Assembly (NCBI RefSeq): GCF_000963005.1
Contig: NZ_JZHZ01000007.1
Span: forward strand, 2,946,056 to 3,010,055
DNA from: Xanthomonas sp. GPE 39
GTDB taxonomy: Bacteria; Pseudomonadota; Gammaproteobacteria; Xanthomonadales; Xanthomonadaceae
Direction of reading: 5' to 3'
DNA: 64,000 bases
The position numbers and the translations under genes are program-made. The notes under the pieces were generated by a model, which saw only the letters and a list, made by a program, of their open reading frames with translations, was not told the origin of the DNA and made no database searches. Positions 18,942 through 29,178 of this stretch are shown piece after piece (within the stretch, counting starts at the first letter, position 1; each line of letters begins with the position of its first letter).

Positions 18942-19509
18942 TCGTACGGAACGTCAGGTTGATCCGCTCGCCGACCGGCCTGGCGGTACGCGGCAAGGCA
19001 TGCCGGTACAGACGCTGAGTGTCCCCAGCCATGAGCAGCAATCCACCCGAACTCAACTCCAGCGCCTGACGTAACCTCGGCTCGCTGCGATGGCGCAACA
19101 CAAAACGACGCGACGCGCCCAGGCTCAACGACGCGATCAACGGATTCGGGCCAAGTTCCTTTTCGTCGTCGCTATGCCAGCCCATCGCGTCGCGGCCATT
19201 GCGATAGCGGTTGGCGAGCACGCTATTGAAGGCCACCCCGGTTTCAGCCGTCAGGCGTTCGCGTAATGGCAACAGTACCGCGGGCCATGGATGCGGGGCG
19301 AAGCGGGTTCCCGAATAGCGGTAGCTCGCTTCCGGATCACCGATCCAGCAACTCAACCGGGGCGAATCGACCAGCCGCCCGAATAGCTGGATGCGATGCA
19401 CCTCCCACCTCACCTCAACCAGTAACTGCGCAAATAGCAGTGTGGCTTCCTCGGGGGCCAACCAATCGGGCAACCAACGGATCTCGGCGCCTGGCAAGTG
19501 CAGTTCCAT
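18928..19509 (-). CDS. alkB: Alkylated DNA repair dioxygenase, AlkB family
   Basis: A 2-oxoglutarate/Fe(II)-dependent dioxygenase expected to remove methyl groups from damaged bases. Of its 193 residues, the iron ligands are in NGRDAMGWHSDDEKELG (the HxD pair, about 119-121 of the protein) and the distal histidine in RLYRHALPRT. The 2-oxoglutarate arginine is in RINLTFRTI near the C-terminus. NSVLANRYRNGRD is the AlkB-like nucleotide-binding segment. The layout fits the ALKBH2/3-type short bacterial proteins rather than E. coli AlkB itself. It is convergent with the lipoprotein gene. Confidence 0.88.
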   Translation of the reverse strand: MELHLPGAEIRWLPDWLAPEEATLLFAQLLVEVRWEVHRIQLFGRLVDSPRLSCWIGDPEASYRYSGTRFAPHPWPAVLLPLRERLTAETGVAFNSVLANRYRNGRDAMGWHSDDEKELGPNPLIASLSLGASRRFVLRHRSEPRLRQALELSSGGLLLMAGDTQRLYRHALPRTARPVGERINLTFRTITAV

Positions 19510-19624
19510 CGCACCACGCTAGCACGTCGCGCCCCAGGCATCGGCAGATGTTCGCCATTTGCCCCTTCACGCGCAAAGACTGAAAATGCCGGTCGCCAGA
19601 ACACGCGAGCGGGAGCAAAACACG

Positions 19625-21268
19625 ATGACGGGAACGCAGGGCGGCACCAGTGCGTCGGAGCCGGTGGAACGCGACGTCATGGAGTACGACGTGGTCACCG
19701 TCGGCGCGGGCCCGGCCGGGCTGGCATTCGCCATCCGGCTCAAACAACTCAATCCCGAGATTTCGGTTTGCGTGATCGAGAAGGCCAGCACCGTGGGCGC
19801 GCAGATCCTGTCCGGCGCGGTGATCGAACCGGCGCCGCTGGACGCGCTGCTACCGGGCTGGCGCAATGCTCCACCGCCGATCTGCGTGCCGGCCGGCGAG
19901 GACGAGTTCTGGTACCTGAGCAAAGACCGCGCACACAAGTTCCCGATCGTGCCGCCGGGCATGCGCAACCACGGCAACTTCATCGTCAGCCTCGGCGCGC
20001 TCTGCGCGTGGCTGGCGCCGCAGGCCGAAGCACTGGGCGTGGAGATTTACCCCGGCTTCGCCGCCGCCGATACCCTGCACGCCGATGACGGCAGCGTCAT
20101 CGGCGTGCGTATCGGCGACATGGGCGTGGCCAGGGACGGCACGCACAAACCCGGCTATACCCCCGGCATCGACATCCGCGCCAAGGTCACGGTGCTGGCC
20201 GAAGGCGCGCGCGGGCATCTGACCAAGCGCCTGATCCAGCGCTTCGCGCTCGACGCCGGTCACGACCCACAAGCGTTCTCGATCGGCATCAAGGAACTTT
20301 GGCAACTACCGGCAGGCCGCGTCACCCCAGGCAAGATCGTGCACACGCTGGGCTGGCCGGCCGACAATACGACCTACGGCGGCAGCTTCCTGTATCACCT
20401 GGAACACGACCAGGTAGCGCTGGGTTACGTCAGCGGCTTGGATTACCGCGATCCCGACTACCAGCCGTGGGAGGCATTCCAGCAGTGGAAGAACCACCCC
20501 ATGATGAAGCCATTGCTGGAAGGCGGCACGATTCTGTCGGCAGGCGCACGCGCCATCGCCAGCGGCGGCTGGCAGTCGCTGCCGAAGGTGGAGATGCCCG
20601 GCGCGCTGCTGATCGGCGACACCGCCGGGCTCCTCAACGTGCCCAAGATCAAGGGCACCCATCAGGCGATCCGCAGCGGCATGCTGGCCGCCGAACACCT
20701 GGCGACCGACGCGGCGTTGAATCCCACCGGCTTCGACGCCAAGTTGCGCAACTCGGCGGCGATGGCCGAACTGCGCCAGGTGCGCAACATCAAACCGGGT
20801 TTCAAGAAGGGCCTGTGGTTCGGCTTGTTCAACGCGGCCTGGGAAACGCTGGTCAAGGGCGCCTCGCCATGGACGCTCAAAGTTGTTGCCGACTGGAAAA
20901 CCCTGGACAGGCTGGGTGAACACACACAGCCCAAACGCGATTACGTGCAGCGCGAACTGGCGCCACGCGATCGCCTGCAGGGCGTTTACTTCGCCGCCAC
21001 CGAGCACGAGGAGGACCAGCCCGTGCACCTGCGCGTGCGTGACCCGCAGATTTGCGTCACCCGTTGTACCGAAGAATATGGCAATCCTTGCACACGTTTC
21101 TGCCCAGCCTCGGTGTACGAAATCGTCGACGACGCAGCCGGCAAGCGTTTGCAGATCAATGCCGCCAACTGCGTGCACTGCAAGACCTGCGACATCAAAG
21201 ACCCCTACGCGATCATCGACTGGGTCACGCCGGAAGGCGGATCCGGCCCGAATTACCAGAATTTGTGA
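19625..21268 (+). CDS. Electron transfer flavoprotein-ubiquinone oxidoreductase
   Basis: Membrane-associated flavoprotein that passes electrons from ETF to ubiquinone during fatty-acid and amino-acid oxidation. It has 547 residues. The FAD-binding GAGPAGLAFAIRLKQL starts near residue 27. The C-terminal 4Fe-4S domain has the spaced cysteines CTRFCPASVYE and NCVHCKTCDIKDPY, and the end is GGSGPNYQNL, as in the family. ATG 19625 is preceded by GCGGGAGC. Its redox partner genes etfBA lie 10 kb away in the same window. The following WbsX-type gene starts 6 bases after the stop. Confidence 0.95.
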   Translation: MTGTQGGTSASEPVERDVMEYDVVTVGAGPAGLAFAIRLKQLNPEISVCVIEKASTVGAQILSGAVIEPAPLDALLPGWRNAPPPICVPAGEDEFWYLSKDRAHKFPIVPPGMRNHGNFIVSLGALCAWLAPQAEALGVEIYPGFAAADTLHADDGSVIGVRIGDMGVARDGTHKPGYTPGIDIRAKVTVLAEGARGHLTKRLIQRFALDAGHDPQAFSIGIKELWQLPAGRVTPGKIVHTLGWPADNTTYGGSFLYHLEHDQVALGYVSGLDYRDPDYQPWEAFQQWKNHPMMKPLLEGGTILSAGARAIASGGWQSLPKVEMPGALLIGDTAGLLNVPKIKGTHQAIRSGMLAAEHLATDAALNPTGFDAKLRNSAAMAELRQVRNIKPGFKKGLWFGLFNAAWETLVKGASPWTLKVVADWKTLDRLGEHTQPKRDYVQRELAPRDRLQGVYFAATEHEEDQPVHLRVRDPQICVTRCTEEYGNPCTRFCPASVYEIVDDAAGKRLQINAANCVHCKTCDIKDPYAIIDWVTPEGGSGPNYQNL

Positions 21269-21274
21269 GCGCCA

Positions 21275-23326
21275 ATGAGGACCTTTTCCCAGATGATCCG
21301 CGCGGCACTGTATGCGACGATGCGCACCGCGTTCCGACTGCTGCCGCTTCATGAAAGTATTCGTGATCGTTGGCGCAGCGCTTTTCTGAGCCGCCATGCA
21401 GATTGGGCGCCACCGCAGCCACGTGGACGCATGGTAGGAGGCGACATTCGCCGCCCCAGGGTGAGCAGCAACCAGCCAGCCATCGGTTACGTGCCTTACC
21501 AGCAACAGACATTGCCGACAGTGCTGCCGGCCACCCTGGTGGCATTCTATTTGCCACAATTCCATCCCTTCGCCGAGAACGACCAGTGGTGGGGAAAAGG
21601 CTTCACCGAATGGCGCAATGTCACCCGCGCTTTGCCACAATTCGTGGGGCATGCTCAGCCGCGACTGCCGGCCGATCTGGGCTTCTATGACCTGAGCAAT
21701 GTCAAAGTAATGCGCGAACAGGCACGTCTGGCGGCCGAATACGGCATCGGCGCGTTCTGTTTCTACTTCTATTGGTTCGCCGGAAAAACGCTGATGGAAC
21801 AGCCGCTGCGGCAGTGGCTCGACGACGCACACATCACGCTTCCGTTCTGCCTGTGCTGGGCCAACGAAAACTGGAGCCGGCGCTGGGACGGACGCGACCA
21901 CGATGTGCTCATCGCCCAACAACACAGCGCCGAAGACGATTTAGCCTTCATCGCATATATTGCACCCTACCTGCGCGACCACCGCTATCTACGAGTGGAC
22001 GGCAGACCAATGTTGCTGGTGTATCGCCCGCATCTGATGCCCGATCCTGCAGCGACAGCCGCACGTTGGCGCCAGTGGTGCAACGCGCACGATGTGGGCG
22101 AAATCCACCTTGCCTACGTGCAGGGATTCGAACGGACCGACCCTACTGAGATCGGTTTCGATGCGGCAGTGGAATTCCCACCCAACCTGAGTGCGGCAGC
22201 CTCGATATCGGCGCGGCAGACCCTGATCAATCCGCACTATTGCGGCTCTGTGCTGGACTGGCGCACCCTCGCCAACGCCGCCGCCTTACGCCCGTTGCCG
22301 GCATACCGGCTGTATCCTGGGGTTAATCCGGGTTGGGACAACGAACCACGTCGGCCCGGCCGTGGCCAGGTGCTGCTGCATGCATCACCGCGCGGCTACG
22401 GCGACTGGCTGCGCCGCACCATCCACGAACGTCTGGCCAATGTCGCGCCACCGCACCGCATCGTATTCATCAACGCTTGGAACGAATGGGCGGAGGGTGC
22501 GGTGCTGGAACCGGACCAACGACTTGGGCACGCATGGCTGGAGCAAACACACAAAGCGCTGTTGAGGCCTTCCCCCAACCCCACACCACACATCGCCGTC
22601 GTAGTGCATGCTTGGTACGTCGATGCACTAGTGGCGATAGCCGCTGCGATCGCACGCTGGCCACAACCACCACGCATCATCGTCACCACAGACGCGGCGC
22701 ATGCCGATGCAAGCGCATCGGTCATGGCATCCCATGGCCTTGCCTCCGAATTGCGGGTGTATCCCAACCTTGGGCGCGACGTGTTGCCATTCCTGCACGA
22801 GGCCGACCGCCTGTGCAACGAGGGCGTGGACCTAGTTTTGAAACTGCATACCAAGCGGTCATTGCATCGCCGGGACGGCGAGCGCTGGGCGACGGAACTG
22901 CTGGCGAGTCTATCGCCCCCTGACGACGGACCGGAGACATGCATCCGCAAGTTCATAGAACAGCCCGACCTCGGCCTGCTCGCCCCGCGCGGGCACCTGC
23001 TTCCACTGGAAACCTATCTCGGCAGCAATGCCGACGAATTGGATTTCCTGGCCACGCGCCTTGGCATCGCCACCCGCGGTGAAGATTTGCGGTTTCCCGC
23101 AGGCACGATGTTCTGGGCACGCCTGCAGGCGCTCCGCCCTGTGCTGGACGCGCATCTGTCACCCGATGATTTCCAGCCAGAGCAAGCACAAACCGACGGG
23201 ACGCTTGCACATGCACTGGAACGCACATTTGGTGCTGTAGTGCGGCACGCTGGCTATCGTCTAGCTGAAACCGACACTGGTAGCAGAACAGCCGCCGCCT
23301 ATCCCTACGCACAACCAAGCCGTTAA
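21275..23326 (+). CDS. WbsX-like / RgpF-like surface polysaccharide biosynthesis protein
   Basis: A 683-residue two-domain protein. Residues about 85-420 match the WbsX/GH99-like family: LVAFYLPQFHPFAENDQWWG and KGFTEWRNVT near the start, LCWANENWSRRWDG in the middle and INAWNEWAEGAVLEPDQRLG at the end. Residues about 435-670 match the rhamnan-synthesis F (RgpF) family: VVVHAWYVDALVAI, YPNLGRDVLPFLHE, LVLKLHTKRSLH. Such proteins occur in O-antigen loci and probably modify or extend rhamnose-containing glycans; the reaction is unproven. It is 10 kb from the main O-antigen operon and 6 bases after the ETF-QO gene. It is convergent with scoB. Confidence 0.8.
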   Translation: MRTFSQMIRAALYATMRTAFRLLPLHESIRDRWRSAFLSRHADWAPPQPRGRMVGGDIRRPRVSSNQPAIGYVPYQQQTLPTVLPATLVAFYLPQFHPFAENDQWWGKGFTEWRNVTRALPQFVGHAQPRLPADLGFYDLSNVKVMREQARLAAEYGIGAFCFYFYWFAGKTLMEQPLRQWLDDAHITLPFCLCWANENWSRRWDGRDHDVLIAQQHSAEDDLAFIAYIAPYLRDHRYLRVDGRPMLLVYRPHLMPDPAATAARWRQWCNAHDVGEIHLAYVQGFERTDPTEIGFDAAVEFPPNLSAAASISARQTLINPHYCGSVLDWRTLANAAALRPLPAYRLYPGVNPGWDNEPRRPGRGQVLLHASPRGYGDWLRRTIHERLANVAPPHRIVFINAWNEWAEGAVLEPDQRLGHAWLEQTHKALLRPSPNPTPHIAVVVHAWYVDALVAIAAAIARWPQPPRIIVTTDAAHADASASVMASHGLASELRVYPNLGRDVLPFLHEADRLCNEGVDLVLKLHTKRSLHRRDGERWATELLASLSPPDDGPETCIRKFIEQPDLGLLAPRGHLLPLETYLGSNADELDFLATRLGIATRGEDLRFPAGTMFWARLQALRPVLDAHLSPDDFQPEQAQTDGTLAHALERTFGAVVRHAGYRLAETDTGSRTAAAYPYAQPSR

Positions 23327-23327
23327 T

Positions 23328-23957
23328 TCAAATCCGGAACAGCACACCAGTCTTAGCAACCAACTCCGCCTCGTCCACACCCTCGGCAATCTCCACCAGC
23401 ACCAATCCGTCTATCGTCACATCGAACACCGCCAGGTCGGTAATGATGCGGTCGACCACGCCGACGCCAGTCAGTGGCAGGTCGCAAGCGGGCAGGATCT
23501 TGTGGCTGCCATCCTTGGCCACGTGTTCCATCAACACCACCACGCGCTTGACCCCCGCTACCAAGTCCATCGCCCCGCCCATCCCTTTGACCATCTTGCC
23601 CGGCACCATCCAGTTGGCAAGATCGCCGCGTGCGCTGACCTGCATCGCGCCGAGGATCGCCAGATCGATATGGCCACCACGGATCATCGCGAAGGAATCG
23701 TGGCTGCCGAAATAGCTGGCGCCAGGCCGTGCGGTAACGGTTTGCTTGCCCGCGTTGATCAGGTCCGCATCCACTTCGTCCTCGCTCGGGAACGGGCCAA
23801 TGCCGAGTAGACCGTTCTCCGATTGCAACCACACCTCCATGCCCTCGGGGATGTGGTTGGCGACCAGCGTCGGCAGGCCGATCCCAAGGTTCACGTAGGC
23901 ACCGTCGGTGAGTTCGCGGGCGGCGCGCTGCGCCATGTCGTCGCGGGTCCAGGCCAT
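23328..23957 (-). CDS. scoB: Succinyl-CoA:3-ketoacid CoA transferase subunit B
   Basis: Beta subunit of 3-oxoacid CoA transferase, which activates acetoacetate using succinyl-CoA. It has 209 residues. The catalytic glutamate lies in [13 protein letters not shown] (about residue 46-48), and [29 protein letters not shown] is the family core. The end [14 protein letters not shown] is typical. It starts at ATG 23957, one base beyond the scoA stop, with AGGAGG inside the end of scoA as ribosome-binding site. With the maiA/fahA genes at 57 kb, which release acetoacetate from tyrosine, it would finish ketone-body use. Confidence 0.93.
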   Translation of the reverse strand: MAWTRDDMAQRAARELTDGAYVNLGIGLPTLVANHIPEGMEVWLQSENGLLGIGPFPSEDEVDADLINAGKQTVTARPGASYFGSHDSFAMIRGGHIDLAILGAMQVSARGDLANWMVPGKMVKGMGGAMDLVAGVKRVVVLMEHVAKDGSHKILPACDLPLTGVGVVDRIITDLAVFDVTIDGLVLVEIAEGVDEAELVAKTGVLFRI

Positions 23958-23958
23958 G

Positions 23959-24696
23959 TCAGGCCTCCTTCTGGCGCAGGGTGCGCTGTTCGATGCGTTT
24001 TTCCGGATGCCCGTTGTGCACGATGCGGTCCACATAGATGCCTGGCAGATGCACCTGATCGGGATCGATGCTGCCGATCTCCACCACCTGCTCGACCTCG
24101 GCGATGCAGACCTTGCCGGCCATCGCACAGGCAGGATTGAAGTTGCGCGCGGTCTTGCGGAACACCAGGTTCCCGGCAGCATCGGCCTTCCATGCCTTGA
24201 CCAGGGCCACGTCGGCGCGCAGCGCGGTTTCCAGCACATAATGCTTGCCATCGAATTCGCGCGTCTCCTTGCCTTCGGCAACCACGGTGCCATAGCCGGT
24301 GGCGGTGAAGAACGCGGGAATGCCAGCACCGCCAGCGCGCAGGCGCTCGGCCAAGGTTCCTTGGGGATTGAATTCCAACTCCAACTCGCCCGCCAGGTAT
24401 TGGCGTTCGAATTCCTTGTTCTCGCCAACATAAGACGAGATCATCTTGCGGATCTGCCGGGTCGTCAGCAGTTGCCCGAGGCCGAAACCGTCGACGCCGG
24501 CATTATTGGAGATCACCGTGAGTCCACGCACGCCGCTATCACGCAATGCGGCAATCAATGCCTCGGGGATACCGCACAGACCGAACCCACCGACCGCCAG
24601 GGTCTGACCATCGGCCAGCACATCGGCCAGCGCCGTGGCCGCATCGGGGAAACGCTTGCCGCGCTGCCCGGTTGCCCCGGGAGAGATGTCGCCCAT
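23959..24696 (-). CDS. scoA: Succinyl-CoA:3-ketoacid CoA transferase subunit A
   Basis: Alpha subunit of the same CoA transferase, 245 residues from ATG 24696. The family motif [16 protein letters not shown] starts near residue 34, and [16 protein letters not shown] and [16 protein letters not shown] follow. The start is uncertain: residues 1-15 ([15 protein letters not shown]) are not conserved, and initiation nearer KRFPDA is possible, though no better start codon is visible. It is divergent from xanA with about 130 bases between the starts. Confidence 0.92.
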   Translation of the reverse strand: MGDISPGATGQRGKRFPDAATALADVLADGQTLAVGGFGLCGIPEALIAALRDSGVRGLTVISNNAGVDGFGLGQLLTTRQIRKMISSYVGENKEFERQYLAGELELEFNPQGTLAERLRAGGAGIPAFFTATGYGTVVAEGKETREFDGKHYVLETALRADVALVKAWKADAAGNLVFRKTARNFNPACAMAGKVCIAEVEQVVEIGSIDPDQVHLPGIYVDRIVHNGHPEKRIEQRTLRQKEA

Positions 24697-24828
24697 TCGC
24701 CAGCTCCGCATTGCACTGTAGGTGGGTAGTTTAGAGCGTGTGCTGCACGTTGGAGTGAGCGCCGCAGCGAGCGATTAAGCGCAGGAACGTTACAATCTCC
24801 TTTCTATATGACTCAGGACCTTCTTCAC

Positions 24829-26175
24829 ATGTCGCTTCCCGCATTCAAGGCCTACGACATCCGTGGTCGCGTACCCGACGAACTGAACGAGGACCTGGCG
24901 CGCCGCATCGGCGTGGCATTGGCAGGACAGTTGCAGAGCGGGCCGGTGGTGGTAGGGCACGATGTGCGCCTGGCGAGCCCGTCGCTGCAGGCGGCACTGT
25001 CCGCAGGCCTGCGCGCCAGCGGCCGCGAGGTGATCGATATCGGCCTGTGCGGCACCGAGGAAGTCTATTTCCAGACCGACCACCTGCAGGCCGCTGGCGG
25101 CGTGATGGTCACCGCCAGCCATAACCCAATGGACTACAACGGCATGAAGCTGGTGCGCGAGCACGCGCGTCCGATCAGTTCCGACACTGGTCTGTTCGCC
25201 ATCCGCGATACCGTGGCTGCCGACACCGCACCTGCTGGCACGCCGACTGCCGCCGAGCACCACAACCCGGACAAGTCCGCCTACATCGCGCACCTGCTCA
25301 GCTACGTCGACCGCACCTCGCTCAAACCCTTGAAGCTGGTAGTCAACGCCGGCAACGGCGGTGCCGGTGCCATTGTCGATCTGTTGGCGCCGCATCTCCC
25401 ATTCGAATTCGTCCGCGTGTTTCACGAACCGGACGGCAATTTCCCCAACGGCATTCCCAACCCGCTGCTGTCGGAAAACCGCGCGGCCACCGCCAACGCG
25501 GTCAAACAGCACGGTGCGGATTTCGGCATCGCCTGGGATGGTGATTTCGACCGCTGTTTCTTCTTCGACGCAAATGGCCGCTTCATCGAGGGCTACTATT
25601 TAGTGGGCCTGCTGGCACAGGCGATCCTGGCCAAGCAGCCCGGCGGCAAGATCGTGCACGACCCACGCCTGACCTGGAACACGATCGAAATGGTCGAAGA
25701 CGCCGGCGGTATCCCGGTACTGTGCAAGAGCGGGCACGCCTTCATCAAAGAGAAGATGCGCAGCGAAAATGCCGTGTACGGCGGGGAGATGAGTGCGCAT
25801 CATTATTTCCGCGAGTTCGCCTACGCCGACTCGGGCATGATCCCATGGCTGCTCATCGCCGAACTGGTGTCGCAATCGGGACGTTCACTGGCCGACCTGG
25901 TGGAAGCGCGGATGCAGAAATTCCCGTGCAGCGGTGAGATCAACTTCAAAGTCGCCGACGCCAAAGCGTCGGTGGCGCGGGTGATGCAGCACTACGCGGC
26001 GCAGTCGCCCGCGCTGGATTACACCGACGGCGTCAGCGCCGAATTCGCGCAATGGCGTTTCAACCTGCGCAGCTCCAATACCGAACCGCTGCTGCGGCTG
26101 AACGTAGAAACACGCGGCGATGCGGCGCTACTGGAACAACGCACGCGGGAAATTTCTGCTCTATTGAACGCCTGA
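24829..26175 (+). CDS. xanA: Phosphoglucomutase/phosphomannomutase XanA
   Basis: Bifunctional mutase that interconverts glucose-6-P/glucose-1-P and mannose-6-P/mannose-1-P. It feeds both dTDP-rhamnose and GDP-mannose synthesis, hence LPS and xanthan-type polymers. It has 448 residues, the known XanA length. The phosphoserine is S97 in [11 protein letters not shown], the metal-binding loop is AWDGDFDRC (about 236-244), the sugar loop is [10 protein letters not shown], and the phosphate-binding loop is [15 protein letters not shown] 24829 has AGGA about 10 bases upstream; ATG 24808 lacks one. TACAAT at 24791-24796 is a possible -10. xanB follows after 55 bases. Confidence 0.96.
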   Translation: MSLPAFKAYDIRGRVPDELNEDLARRIGVALAGQLQSGPVVVGHDVRLASPSLQAALSAGLRASGREVIDIGLCGTEEVYFQTDHLQAAGGVMVTASHNPMDYNGMKLVREHARPISSDTGLFAIRDTVAADTAPAGTPTAAEHHNPDKSAYIAHLLSYVDRTSLKPLKLVVNAGNGGAGAIVDLLAPHLPFEFVRVFHEPDGNFPNGIPNPLLSENRAATANAVKQHGADFGIAWDGDFDRCFFFDANGRFIEGYYLVGLLAQAILAKQPGGKIVHDPRLTWNTIEMVEDAGGIPVLCKSGHAFIKEKMRSENAVYGGEMSAHHYFREFAYADSGMIPWLLIAELVSQSGRSLADLVEARMQKFPCSGEINFKVADAKASVARVMQHYAAQSPALDYTDGVSAEFAQWRFNLRSSNTEPLLRLNVETRGDAALLEQRTREISALLNA

Positions 26176-26230
26176 TTGTGAATTCTTCTTCGCACAAATC
26201 CTTCAACGTCCACATGGAATTTCTCTGTTC

Positions 26231-27634
26231 ATGAGCGATATTCTCCCCATCATCTTGTCCGGTGGTTCCGGCACCCGCCTGTGGCCACTGTCGCGCGAGA
26301 CCTATCCCAAGCAGTTCCTGCCCTTGGTCGGGGACAGCAGCATGCTGCAATCGACCTGGCTGCGTGCCGCCCCGATTGCCGATCACTCGCCCATCGTGGT
26401 CGCCAACGAAGAACATCGGTTCATCGTCGCCGAGCAGTTGCAGCAACTCGGGGTCAAGCCGGGAGCGATCCTGCTCGAACCCAAGGGTCGCAACACCGCG
26501 CCCGCCATTGCGGTGGCCGCACTGGAAGCGATACGTAATGGCAGCGATCCGCTGCTGCTGGTACTGCCGTCGGACCATGTGATCCTGGACGAAGCCGCGT
26601 TCCAGACAGCCGTAAAAAGTGCTGCCACCGCAGCGACAGCCGGCAAGTTAGTGACATTCGGAATCCAGCCGACTGCACCGGAAACCGGCTACGGCTACAT
26701 CAAGGCCGCTGCCGGCGATGGCGCCCGTGCGGTGGAACGTTTTGTCGAGAAGCCCGACCTGGCTACGGCACAGGATTATCTGGCTTCGGGCCAATACTAC
26801 TGGAACAGCGGCATGTTCCTGTTCCGCGCCTCGCGTTATCTGGAAGAACTCCGGCGTTTCCAACCTGCGATCACCGATGCGTGCGACAAGGCATGGCAAA
26901 CAGCCAAGCGCGACAGCGACTTCATTCGTCTGGAAAAAGATGCGTTCGCCGCCAGCCCATCCGATTCCATCGACTACGCGGTGATGGAAAAGACCGCAGA
27001 CGCGGTCGTGGTGCCGCTCGACGCCAAGTGGAGCGACGTGGGTTCTTGGTCCGCGCTGCTGGAGGTGTCGCCGCGCGACAGCAACGGCAACGCACACCAC
27101 GGCGACGTGATCGAAATCGACTGCCGCAACACCTATGCCTACGGCAGGCGATTGATCGCCATGGTCGGGCTACAGGACGTGGTCGTGGTGGAGACCGACG
27201 ACGCGGTGCTGGTCGGGCATCGCGAACGCATCCAGGAGGTCAAGGACATCGTGGGCAGGATCAAGGCCAGTGGGCGCACCGAAGCAACCTGGCACCGCAA
27301 GGTCTATCGGCCATGGGGCGCCTACGATTCCATCGACAACGGCCAGCGCTTTCAGGTCAAGCGCATCACGGTCAAACCCGGTGCGACGCTGAGCCTGCAG
27401 ATGCATCACCACCGCGCAGAGCATTGGATCGTGGTCAGCGGCACGGCCGAAGTGACGCGTGGCGAGGAGGTACTGTTGCTCACTGAAAACCAGAGTACCT
27501 ACATCCCATTGGGCGTGACCCATCGGCTGAAGAATCCGGGCAAGTTGCCACTGGAATTGATCGAAGTGCAATCCGGCAGTTATCTGGGCGAAGACGATAT
27601 CGTGCGTTTCGAGGACACCTACGGGCGCACCTAA
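26231..27634 (+). CDS. xanB: Mannose-1-phosphate guanylyltransferase / mannose-6-phosphate isomerase XanB
   Basis: Bifunctional type II PMI/GMP enzyme that converts fructose-6-P to mannose-6-P and mannose-1-P to GDP-mannose. It has 467 residues, the reported XanB length. The N-terminal pyrophosphorylase motif is [11 protein letters not shown] (9-19), with FVEKPD as the second sugar-nucleotide motif. The C-terminal cupin isomerase domain contains [22 protein letters not shown], and [34 protein letters not shown] (cited in part) ends the enzyme. GDP-mannose from here would feed gmd/rmd in the O-antigen operon. It ends at a bidirectional terminator. Confidence 0.97.
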   Translation: MSDILPIILSGGSGTRLWPLSRETYPKQFLPLVGDSSMLQSTWLRAAPIADHSPIVVANEEHRFIVAEQLQQLGVKPGAILLEPKGRNTAPAIAVAALEAIRNGSDPLLLVLPSDHVILDEAAFQTAVKSAATAATAGKLVTFGIQPTAPETGYGYIKAAAGDGARAVERFVEKPDLATAQDYLASGQYYWNSGMFLFRASRYLEELRRFQPAITDACDKAWQTAKRDSDFIRLEKDAFAASPSDSIDYAVMEKTADAVVVPLDAKWSDVGSWSALLEVSPRDSNGNAHHGDVIEIDCRNTYAYGRRLIAMVGLQDVVVVETDDAVLVGHRERIQEVKDIVGRIKASGRTEATWHRKVYRPWGAYDSIDNGQRFQVKRITVKPGATLSLQMHHHRAEHWIVVSGTAEVTRGEEVLLLTENQSTYIPLGVTHRLKNPGKLPLELIEVQSGSYLGEDDIVRFEDTYGRT

Positions 27635-27654
27635 GTTCAATGCACCATTGAACG

Positions 27655-27689
27655 CAAAGAGCCGGGCATCGCCCGGCTCTTTGGTTTTT
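27655..27689. terminator. Bidirectional terminator between xanB and rmlD
   Basis: Perfect stem CAAAGAGCCGGGC / GCCCGGCTCTTTG (27655-27667 and 27671-27683) with a 3-base loop ATC. T residues follow on the plus strand (27683-27689). The AAAG side gives U-rich RNA on the minus strand, so it can end both xanAB and rmlBACD transcripts. Confidence 0.9.
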
Positions 27690-27709
27690 CCACTCGCGCA
27701 TCCGGCATG

Positions 27710-28624
27710 TTAAGTGTCGGAAGCCTGTGCGACGAGTTCGCCGATTACCTGGCGCAGACCGTCGCGCCACTGCGGCAGTTCCAGCGAAAAATCGCACTGC
27801 AGCTTGGACACATCAAGACGCGAATAGGCCGGACGTTTGGCGGGCGTCGGATACTCCGTGGTGGCAATCGGCAGCAGACGCGGCGCGCGCGGCAGTAAGC
27901 CTGCTGCCACCGCATCGGCAAAGATCGCCTCGGCGAAACCATGCCACGTAGTCTCGCCCGCCGCGGTCAGGTGCCAGATACCCGATGGCAGCGTCGCACC
28001 TTGTGCCAATGCGTGCGCGGTGACCTGCGCGATCAACGCCGCTGGCGTCGGCGTGCCGACTTGGTCGGCGACCACGCGCACCTCATCGCGCTCGGCACCT
28101 ACTCGCAGCATGGTGCGCAGGAAGTTGTGTCCATGCGCGGCATACACCCAGGCGGTGCGGAAAATCAGGTGATGTGCCCCAGAGGCACGGATCGCCTCCT
28201 CGCCCGCCAGCTTGGTCGCGCCGTACACGCCTAGCGGCGCGGTCGGCGCATCTTCGGGATAGGGCCACGTGCCCTGGCCGTCGAACACATAATCGGTGGA
28301 GTAATGCACCAGCGGCACGCCATGCGCCGCGCACCAGCGCGCGATACTCCCAGGCGACTGAGCATTGGCACGATGCGCTGCGTCGGCATCCTGCTCGGCG
28401 CGATCCACCGCCGTGTAGGCCGCCGCATTGACGACAACCGATGGCTGCAGACGATCCAATAATACGTCGAGATCTTGTGGCCGATCAAAATCGACGCGCT
28501 CGCAGACGCGACCATCGGGCAAGCGACCGCTACGGGTAGTCGCTAACACTGGCCCCTGCGTTGCCAGCACGCGCAACAGTTCCTGCCCGAGCTGGCCATT
28601 GGCGCCGAATACAAGCACCGTCAT
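27710..28624 (-). CDS. rmlD: dTDP-4-dehydrorhamnose reductase
   Basis: Last enzyme of dTDP-L-rhamnose synthesis: NAD(P)H reduction of dTDP-4-keto-L-rhamnose. It has 304 residues. The Rossmann start is VLVFGANGQLGQELL (3-17), followed by VVNAAAYTAVDRAEQD, the STDYVFDG motif, and the catalytic YGATKLAGEEAI (YxxxK). RTAWVYAAHGHNFLRTML is the typical RmlD substrate region. Its start overlaps rmlC as ATGA. It is last in the rmlBACD operon. Confidence 0.96.
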   Translation of the reverse strand: MTVLVFGANGQLGQELLRVLATQGPVLATTRSGRLPDGRVCERVDFDRPQDLDVLLDRLQPSVVVNAAAYTAVDRAEQDADAAHRANAQSPGSIARWCAAHGVPLVHYSTDYVFDGQGTWPYPEDAPTAPLGVYGATKLAGEEAIRASGAHHLIFRTAWVYAAHGHNFLRTMLRVGAERDEVRVVADQVGTPTPAALIAQVTAHALAQGATLPSGIWHLTAAGETTWHGFAEAIFADAVAAGLLPRAPRLLPIATTEYPTPAKRPAYSRLDVSKLQCDFSLELPQWRDGLRQVIGELVAQASDT

Positions 28625-29178
28625 GGCCGATAGACCGGCAGACGCTCAACAGGGATTTCGGCCAGACACGGCGCAACGGCATCCTTCTGCGATAACACCG
28701 GCGCGCTGATCGGCCAGTCCACCGCGATGGCCGGGTCGTCCCAGCGCACCCCCGCATCGACTTCCTTGACATACACATCGGTACACAGATAGCTGAACAC
28801 CGCGCGCTCGGAAAGCACGGCGAAACCGTGGGCAAAACCCTCAGGAATCCACAACTGCCGCTTATTCTCCTCGCTCAGCACCACCGCCGCCCAGCGCCCA
28901 AAATGCGGCGAACCATGGCGGATATCCACGGCAACATCGTAGACCTCCCCCTCCAGCACACTGACCAGCTTGCCCTGTGGCCGCGGCCACTGGTAATGCA
29001 AACCGCGTAACACCCCCTTGGCGGAGGTGGAGACATTACTCTGTACGAAATGGGTGGGGAGTCCATGTTGAGCGAAACGTTCGGCATTCCACGCCTCGAA
29101 AAAGTAGCCACGCGCGTCGCCGAACACCGCCGGCTCGATCGCAACGCAACCGGGCAGACTGGTTTCAATCACTTTCAC
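28621..29178 (-). CDS. rmlC: dTDP-4-dehydrorhamnose 3,5-epimerase
   Basis: Double epimerase of the rhamnose pathway, 185 residues with a cupin fold. [36 protein letters not shown] (cited in part) carries the catalytic histidine and the substrate-binding residues; [29 protein letters not shown] is the usual C-terminal segment. It starts at GTG 29178 with GAGGAA upstream. That start is inside the end of rmlA, giving 4-base coupling, and its own stop overlaps rmlD. Confidence 0.95.
   Translation of the reverse strand: MKVIETSLPGCVAIEPAVFGDARGYFFEAWNAERFAQHGLPTHFVQSNVSTSAKGVLRGLHYQWPRPQGKLVSVLEGEVYDVAVDIRHGSPHFGRWAAVVLSEENKRQLWIPEGFAHGFAVLSERAVFSYLCTDVYVKEVDAGVRWDDPAIAVDWPISAPVLSQKDAVAPCLAEIPVERLPVYRP

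Noticed and set aside
20306-21925. A 539-codon open frame antisense to the ETF-QO and WbsX-type genes
   Set aside because: It crosses the boundary of two well-supported genes and shows no domain; it is a shadow of high GC codon use.
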